Shown: piece after piece, positions 59,615 to 64,000 of the stretch
Layout: every line of letters starts with the position of its first letter
How positions within the stretch are numbered: position 1 is the first letter of the stretch
DNA from: Streptomyces rishiriensis
Lineage (GTDB): Bacteria > Actinomycetota > Actinomycetes > Streptomycetales > Streptomycetaceae
Assembly: GCF_003112535.1 (NCBI RefSeq)
Contig: NZ_BEWA01000010.1
Coordinates: 62,001-126,000, forward strand
DNA length: 64,000 nucleotides
Reading direction: 5' to 3'
The notes under the pieces: model-generated
Seen by the model: the letters and a program-made list of their open reading frames with translations, nothing else
Database searches by the model: none
What the model was told of the DNA's origin: nothing
Translations under genes and position numbers: made by a program

Positions 59615-62600
59615 ATGGAAGCGACGGGCATCCGCGTGGCGGTCCTCGGCCCGCTGGTGGTCCGTGACCTGCAGGGCGATCCGGTGGCGCTGCCCGGCGC
59701 CCGGCTGAGCTCGCTGGTGATCCGGCTGGCCCTCGCCGGGGGCCGCCCGGTCGCCACGGAACGCCTCATCGAGGACCTGTGGGGCTCCGCGCCGCCCGCC
59801 AATCCGCTCAACGCGGTCCAGGCCCTGGTGTCGCGGCTGCGCCGGCTGGCGCCCCACCTGCCCGTCAGCTCGTCACTGGCCGGATACGCCCTGGACGTCG
59901 CGCCGGAGGCCGTCGACCTGTGGCGGTTCGAGAAGCTGACGGCGCGCGGTCGCGGGCAGCTGCCCGACCGGCCCGATCTGGCGGCGGCCACCCTCCGCCA
60001 GGCGCTGGAGCTGTGGCGGGGCGAGGAGTTCACGGAAGCGGCGGGAGCCCTGTTCACCCAGGCGCCCGCCGTGCACGCCCGGGAGCTGCGCAGGTCCGCC
60101 CTGGCCGGCCGGATCGACGCCGATCTCGCCCTCGGCCGGGCCGCCGAGGCGCTGCCCGAGCTGGAGCGCCTCGTCCACGCCGACCCGGCCGACGAATGGT
60201 GGGCCGCCCGGCTGATGCTGGCCCTGCGGTCGGTGGGGCGCCAGGCAGATGCGCTGGAGGCGTACGGGCAGACCCGCGGCGCGCTCGCCGAGCTCGGCAT
60301 CGATCCCTCCCCGGAGCTGGCGGGCGTCCACCTCGCGGTCCTGCGCGGGACGCCGGCGCCCGGTGCCGCCCGGTCCGCCGCGCCCCCGGGCGCGAGCCCG
60401 GCTCCGCAGCCCCCACCGCGCACCGGGGTGCCCCCGCGGCTCACCGGGTTCCTCGGCCGGGAGGGCGAACTGGCCCGGCTGGCCGAGCTGTTCACCTCGC
60501 AGCGGCTGGTCACCGTGGCGGGGCCCGGCGGCATCGGCAAGACCCGGCTCGCGACCGAGGCGGCCCAGCTGCTGGCGGACCGGTTCGAGGACGGGGTCTG
60601 GTGGGTGGACCTGGCCGCGCTCCGCGACCCGGCGCGGGTCGCGGAGGCCGTCCTCGCCACCCTTGAACCGGGCGGCCCCGCGGTGCTCGGCGGCCAGGTC
60701 CCGCTCGGCCGCGGGACGCACGAGCGGCTCGCCGACCTGGTCGGCGGCCGCCGCATGCTCGTGGTGTTCGACAACTGCGAGCACCTGGTGGAGGCCGTGG
60801 CGCGGCACATCGACGTCCTGCTCGCGAGCTGCCCGCAGGTGCGCGTGCTGGCCACGAGCAGGGAACCGCTCGCCGTGGCGGGCGAGCGGGTGCTGCCGCT
60901 GGGGCCGCTCGCGCCGCCGCCGGTGGGCGCCGCGCTGCCCGAGGTGACGGCGAGCCCGGCCGTGCGGCTGCTGGCCGAGCGGACCCGGGAGGTGCGCCCC
61001 TCCTTCGTGGTGGACGAGGCGAACGCGGGCGACGTGGCCCGTATCTGCCGTCGGCTCGACGGTCTGCCGCTCGCCCTCGAACTGGCGTCGGCGCGGTTGC
61101 GGGCCCTGTCGCCCGCGCAGATCGCCGACCGCCTCGAGGAGCACTTCCGGCTGCTCACCGGCAACCGGCGCGGCGGCCCCGACCGGCACCGCACCCTCGA
61201 CGCCGTCGTCGGCTGGAGCTGGAACCTGCTCAGCCCCGAGGAACGGGTCCTGGCCAGACGGCTCGCCGTCTTCTCGGGCGGGGCTACGCTCGACGCCGCG
61301 GAGCGGGTCTGCGCCTGCGCGACGGCGGCTCTGCCGGCCGACGCGACGGCGACGGGGGGATCGGCGGCCGACGTCTCTGCGGCGGGGGGCCTGTCGGCCG
61401 GTGCTTCTGCGGGGAGGCGCCTGCCGGCCGACGCGTCCGCGGTGGCGGGCCTGCCGCCCGCTGCCCCTGCCGCGGAGGGTCTGCCGCCCGAGAACGTGGT
61501 CGACCTGGTCACCGCGCTGGTGGACAAGTCGCTGCTTCTCGTCGACGAGAGCGACGGGCGGGTGCGGTACCGCATGCTCGGCACCATTCGTGAGTACCTC
61601 GTGGAACAGCTCGGCGCGGCTGAGGGCGAGATGACGCGGCGCGCGCACGCCGCGTACTTCCTGGAGCTGGCCGAGGCCGCCGAGCCGCAGCTGCTCGGCG
61701 CCGACCAGGTGACCTGGCTGGCCCGGCTCGCCGCCGAGCAGGACAACGTACAGGCGGCGCTGCAGTGGGCGGTCGAGACGGGGGAGGGGGGCCTCGCCGT
61801 ACGGCTGGTGGCGGCCCTCGGCTGGTACTGGTTCCTGCGCGGTCAGCAGGTCGAGGCGGCGGACTGGGCGGCCCGCGCCCTGGCCGCGCCGGGTGACGCC
61901 CCGCCCGACGCACGCGCCCTGGTGCTCATCATGTCGGCCCTGGTCCCCGCCACCTCCGCGCAGGGGGTGGCCGAGGCGATGACACGGATCAGGCAGTGGA
62001 TGGACCTGACCGAACGGACCCGCCCCGAGGGCGCCCGCAAGCGGCCCGAACTCGCCGCGTTCCAGGCCATGCTGAGCATGCTGGACCAGGACCTGGCCGG
62101 TGCGCTGGCGGCGATGGAGCGGCTGACCCACGAGGCGGATCCGTGGACCCGGGCCTGCGGACATCTCAACTGCGGTCACATCCACGGGGGCGCGGGCGAC
62201 GTGCCGCGGGCGCGGCAGCACTACCGCTCCGCGCTGCACGAGGCCAGGAGCATCGGCGAGCGGTGGGGGCAGATCCAGGCGCTCAGCGCCCTCGCGGAGA
62301 TCGCCGCCACCCTCGAAGGCGCAGAGGAAGCCGCGCAGCTGCTGGAGGACGCCCTGCAACTGGCCGTGGAACTCGGTGCGGTGGAGGACCAGATCACCAT
62401 CCGGGCCAGGCTCGCCGGTGAACGCGCCCGGGCCGGCGACCTGGCCGGCGGCCGGGGCGAGCTGGAGCTCGGGCTGCGTACGGCGCGACGGGCGGGGATC
62501 ACCCGCTGTCTGCCGCAGGTGTGCTGCGGCCTCGCCGACGTCGCCCGCTGGGAGGGCGACCTGCCCGGCGCCTCGGCGGTCCTCGGCCGGAGCATGGCGT

Positions 62601-63040
62601 CGTTGAGCGCCGTCTCCCGTCCCGACGTGGGGCAGCTCGCCCTGACGCTCTGCGGGCAGGGCCATGTCGATGTGGCCGGCCGGCGCCTGGCCAGCGCGAG
62701 GGAGCGGTACCAGGAGGCGGCGACGTACGCCCTGCTCCTCGGCGACCCGAAGGTGATCGCCGCGGTGGCGCGGCTCGGGGCGGACATCGCTCAGGAACGC
62801 GGCGACGCCGAGCGGGCGATGACCCTGCTCGGCGTCGGTGACGCACTGACCGGCGAGGCGGGCCGGACCCATCCGGACGCCCGCCGGGTCCGGACCCGCT
62901 GTGAGGCGCTGGCGGGCGGGCCGGCCCTCGACAGCGCCTACCGCGGCGGCGCCGCCGCGGTGGCCACCGGCGACCGCGACGCGCTGACCGCGGTGCTGGC
63001 CCCGGCCGGCCGCGACGAGGGACCGCCGCCCGGGCCCTGA
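59615..63040 (+). CDS. Large AfsR/SARP-type regulator with NB-ARC ATPase and TPR domains
   Basis: A 1141-aa protein. Winged-helix SARP domain at about 1-90 (VAVLGPLVVRDLQGDPVALP, SALVSRLRRLAP-type helix); BTAD at about 95-245. The NB-ARC ATPase starts at about 285, with Walker A GPGGIGKTRLATEA at about 303 and Walker B RMLVVFDNCEHLVEAV at about 382; ATSREPLAV and GLPLALELASARLRALSP complete it. A 10-residue Ala/Pro repeat (573-622) follows, then TPR-like helices to the end. Such proteins activate antibiotic clusters after nucleotide-dependent assembly. Probable activator of region D. Confidence 0.93.
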   Translation: MEATGIRVAVLGPLVVRDLQGDPVALPGARLSSLVIRLALAGGRPVATERLIEDLWGSAPPANPLNAVQALVSRLRRLAPHLPVSSSLAGYALDVAPEAVDLWRFEKLTARGRGQLPDRPDLAAATLRQALELWRGEEFTEAAGALFTQAPAVHARELRRSALAGRIDADLALGRAAEALPELERLVHADPADEWWAARLMLALRSVGRQADALEAYGQTRGALAELGIDPSPELAGVHLAVLRGTPAPGAARSAAPPGASPAPQPPPRTGVPPRLTGFLGREGELARLAELFTSQRLVTVAGPGGIGKTRLATEAAQLLADRFEDGVWWVDLAALRDPARVAEAVLATLEPGGPAVLGGQVPLGRGTHERLADLVGGRRMLVVFDNCEHLVEAVARHIDVLLASCPQVRVLATSREPLAVAGERVLPLGPLAPPPVGAALPEVTASPAVRLLAERTREVRPSFVVDEANAGDVARICRRLDGLPLALELASARLRALSPAQIADRLEEHFRLLTGNRRGGPDRHRTLDAVVGWSWNLLSPEERVLARRLAVFSGGATLDAAERVCACATAALPADATATGGSAADVSAAGGLSAGASAGRRLPADASAVAGLPPAAPAAEGLPPENVVDLVTALVDKSLLLVDESDGRVRYRMLGTIREYLVEQLGAAEGEMTRRAHAAYFLELAEAAEPQLLGADQVTWLARLAAEQDNVQAALQWAVETGEGGLAVRLVAALGWYWFLRGQQVEAADWAARALAAPGDAPPDARALVLIMSALVPATSAQGVAEAMTRIRQWMDLTERTRPEGARKRPELAAFQAMLSMLDQDLAGALAAMERLTHEADPWTRACGHLNCGHIHGGAGDVPRARQHYRSALHEARSIGERWGQIQALSALAEIAATLEGAEEAAQLLEDALQLAVELGAVEDQITIRARLAGERARAGDLAGGRGELELGLRTARRAGITRCLPQVCCGLADVARWEGDLPGASAVLGRSMASLSAVSRPDVGQLALTLCGQGHVDVAGRRLASARERYQEAATYALLLGDPKVIAAVARLGADIAQERGDAERAMTLLGVGDALTGEAGRTHPDARRVRTRCEALAGGPALDSAYRGGAAAVATGDRDALTAVLAPAGRDEGPPPGP
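61332..61481 (+). repeat. Five 30-bp tandem repeats inside the AfsR-type gene
   Basis: Five 30-base units (61332, 61362, 61392, 61422, 61452) encode the decapeptides LPADATATGG, SAADVSAAGG, LSAGASAGRR, LPADASAVAG and LPPAAPAAEG. They form a flexible linker between the NB-ARC and TPR parts. The in-frame unit size allows copy-number change without loss of frame. Confidence 0.88.
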
Positions 63041-63054
63041 CACCCCTGCGACGG

Positions 63055-64000
63055 TCAGGGCCCGGGCACCACCGCCTCGACCAGATGCACCACGCTTGCG
63101 GTCGGGGTGATCGAGCAGAACTCCAGCCCCGCGCGCGTGAGCACCGAGCGCAGCTCCCCCTGCGTGCGTTCGCGGCCGCCCTGGCTGACGAGCATCAGCA
63201 GGTTCATGACGGTGGCGATCTCGGGGGTGTCGGTGGCGTCGAGCACCTGCTCGATCAGGACGACCCGGGACCCGGGCGGGGCGTTGCGGGCCAGAGTGCG
63301 CAGAGCCGCGACGGCGGTGGCGTCGTTCCACATGTGCACGACGCCCTTGAGCAGATACGTGTCGGCCTTGACCGGGACGTCGACATGGCAGTCCCCGGCG
63401 ACCAGCCGGCAGCGGTCGGCGAGTTCACCGCCCCTGCGCAGGGCCGGGTCGGCGTCGGCGACCACCTGCGGCAGGTCGAACAGCACCCCGTTCAGGGCGG
63501 AATGACGGTCCAGCAGCGTCCGCAGCAGCGTGCCGCGCCCCCCGCCGATGTCGGCGACCGTGCCGGCGCCGGACAGGTCGAGCGCCTCCGCCACGGCCGC
63601 CGCCGTGGTCTCGCCGGACTTGGCCATGGCCCGGTCGAAGAGCGCGCCCAGCTCCGGTTCGTCCTGGTGGAGATAGGCGAACAGGGGCTTGCCGTACAGG
63701 TCCTGGAACACGCTCCGGCCGCTGCGTACCGCCTCGTCGAGACGGGACCAGATCTGCCAGGCGAACGGGGCCCCGGCCAGCAGGGCCATCGCCCTGCGGC
63801 CCGCCGGTGCGTCCGTGCGCAGCAGCCGGGACATCTCGGTGTGGGTGTAGCCGCCGTCCTCGGTCTCGCGGAACACCTCGTGACAGGCGAGCGCCCGCAG
63901 CAGCTGGCCGAGTGCCTCCTCGTCGGCGCCCACCGCCGTGGCGAGCGCGCCGACGGACAGCGGCTCCTCGCCGAGCGCGTCGGCCAGCCCCAGCCGGGCC
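63055..64000 (-). CDS. SAM-dependent O-methyltransferase, C-terminal part (runs off window end)
   Basis: The frame remains open to 64000 (ARLGLADALGEEPLSVGALA), so the start lies outside. It is Methyltransf_2 type: dimerisation winged helix (EEALGQLLRALACHEVF), SAM loop VADIGGGRGTLLRTLLDRHS, acidic FDLPQVVADADP, KGVVHMWNDATAVAALRTLA (putative catalytic His), and VMNLLMLVSQGGRERT. Related to the 21867 enzyme but clearly distinct. It probably methylates an aromatic hydroxyl of the region D product. Confidence 0.92.
   Translation of the reverse strand, partial: ARLGLADALGEEPLSVGALATAVGADEEALGQLLRALACHEVFRETEDGGYTHTEMSRLLRTDAPAGRRAMALLAGAPFAWQIWSRLDEAVRSGRSVFQDLYGKPLFAYLHQDEPELGALFDRAMAKSGETTAAAVAEALDLSGAGTVADIGGGRGTLLRTLLDRHSALNGVLFDLPQVVADADPALRRGGELADRCRLVAGDCHVDVPVKADTYLLKGVVHMWNDATAVAALRTLARNAPPGSRVVLIEQVLDATDTPEIATVMNLLMLVSQGGRERTQGELRSVLTRAGLEFCSITPTASVVHLVEAVVPGP

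Noticed and set aside
59873..63331. 1152-residue leftward frame opposite the AfsR-type regulator
   Set aside because: Shadow of a strongly supported forward gene with Walker motifs.
1..64000. tRNA genes, CRISPR arrays, insertion sequences, attachment sites or origins
   Set aside because: No T-loop-like GGTTCGAATCC boxes, regular spaced repeats, transposase motifs, DnaA-box clusters or long direct repeats were seen by eye.

Overview
The window is high-GC actinomycete DNA and almost certainly Streptomyces. Genes show strong G/C bias at third codon positions, GTG and TTG starts are common, and the content is typical of that genus: SARP/AfsR regulators, a DUF2637-type membrane protein, secreted lipoproteins, natural-product enzymes and many TetR-type systems. 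I see no tRNA, rRNA, CRISPR array, transposase or plasmid origin.

Region A (1-17 kb) is accessory and patchily decayed. A TetR regulator (2228-2797) appears to control a divergent dehydrogenase/DHA2-type exporter pair through five copies of one palindrome; the exporter carries a frameshift. It is followed by an APH-fold kinase, an ArsR-type regulator with two operator-like dyads facing a small membrane-protein operon, a stretch of broken genes (5.5-6.7 kb), an M14 carboxypeptidase preceded by a prodomain-like small gene, a BNR-repeat protein, a LysR/oxidoreductase pair, a lipoprotein with an HNH-like motif, a DoxX protein and a DUF2637-type protein.

Region B (17.2-35.2 kb) looks like one biosynthetic locus with its own nitrogen-oxide supply. 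It has an orphan EctB-type diaminobutyrate aminotransferase, an unknown 148-aa protein, a SARP activator and then a tightly packed forward series. The series is an O-methyltransferase, a free-standing adenylation enzyme, an acyl-CoA-dehydrogenase-fold flavoprotein lacking the usual C-terminal YEGT-type glutamate, a lone GAF protein, a peptidyl carrier protein, a thioesterase fused in frame to two PAS domains, an SsuE-like FMN reductase, a NarK-type nitrate/nitrite transporter, a NasA-type nitrate reductase and two FAD/NAD(P)H reductases. No sirohaem nitrite reductase is present. My inference is that a PCP-bound basic amino acid (perhaps 2,4-diaminobutyrate) is N-oxidised, and that locally made nitrite may serve N-N or N-nitroso chemistry. 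This is the best candidate in the window for an undescribed system.

Region C (35.2-38.2 kb) holds a Cys-rich small protein, an Fsr-like MFS exporter divergent from an AraC regulator, and a secreted-repeat lipoprotein.

Region D (38.3-64 kb, continuing past the end) is a deoxysugar-rich natural-product cluster, probably for an aromatic polyketide glycoside. It has a type II PKS-like ACP without KS/CLF, an RmlA-type nucleotidylyltransferase, two NDP-hexose 2,3-dehydratases, an E1/SpnQ-type 3-dehydratase, two NAD-dependent sugar reductase/epimerase-like proteins, a Rox-type FAD monooxygenase, a TylF-type methyltransferase, four GT1 glycosyltransferases (one lacking the catalytic His), a CerJ-like KAS III acyltransferase, two SDRs, an A-PCP-C NRPS, a large AfsR-type regulator and a second O-methyltransferase cut by the window end. 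Two strong hairpin terminators separate convergent units, and TTCGAG motifs recur in the divergent promoter regions.
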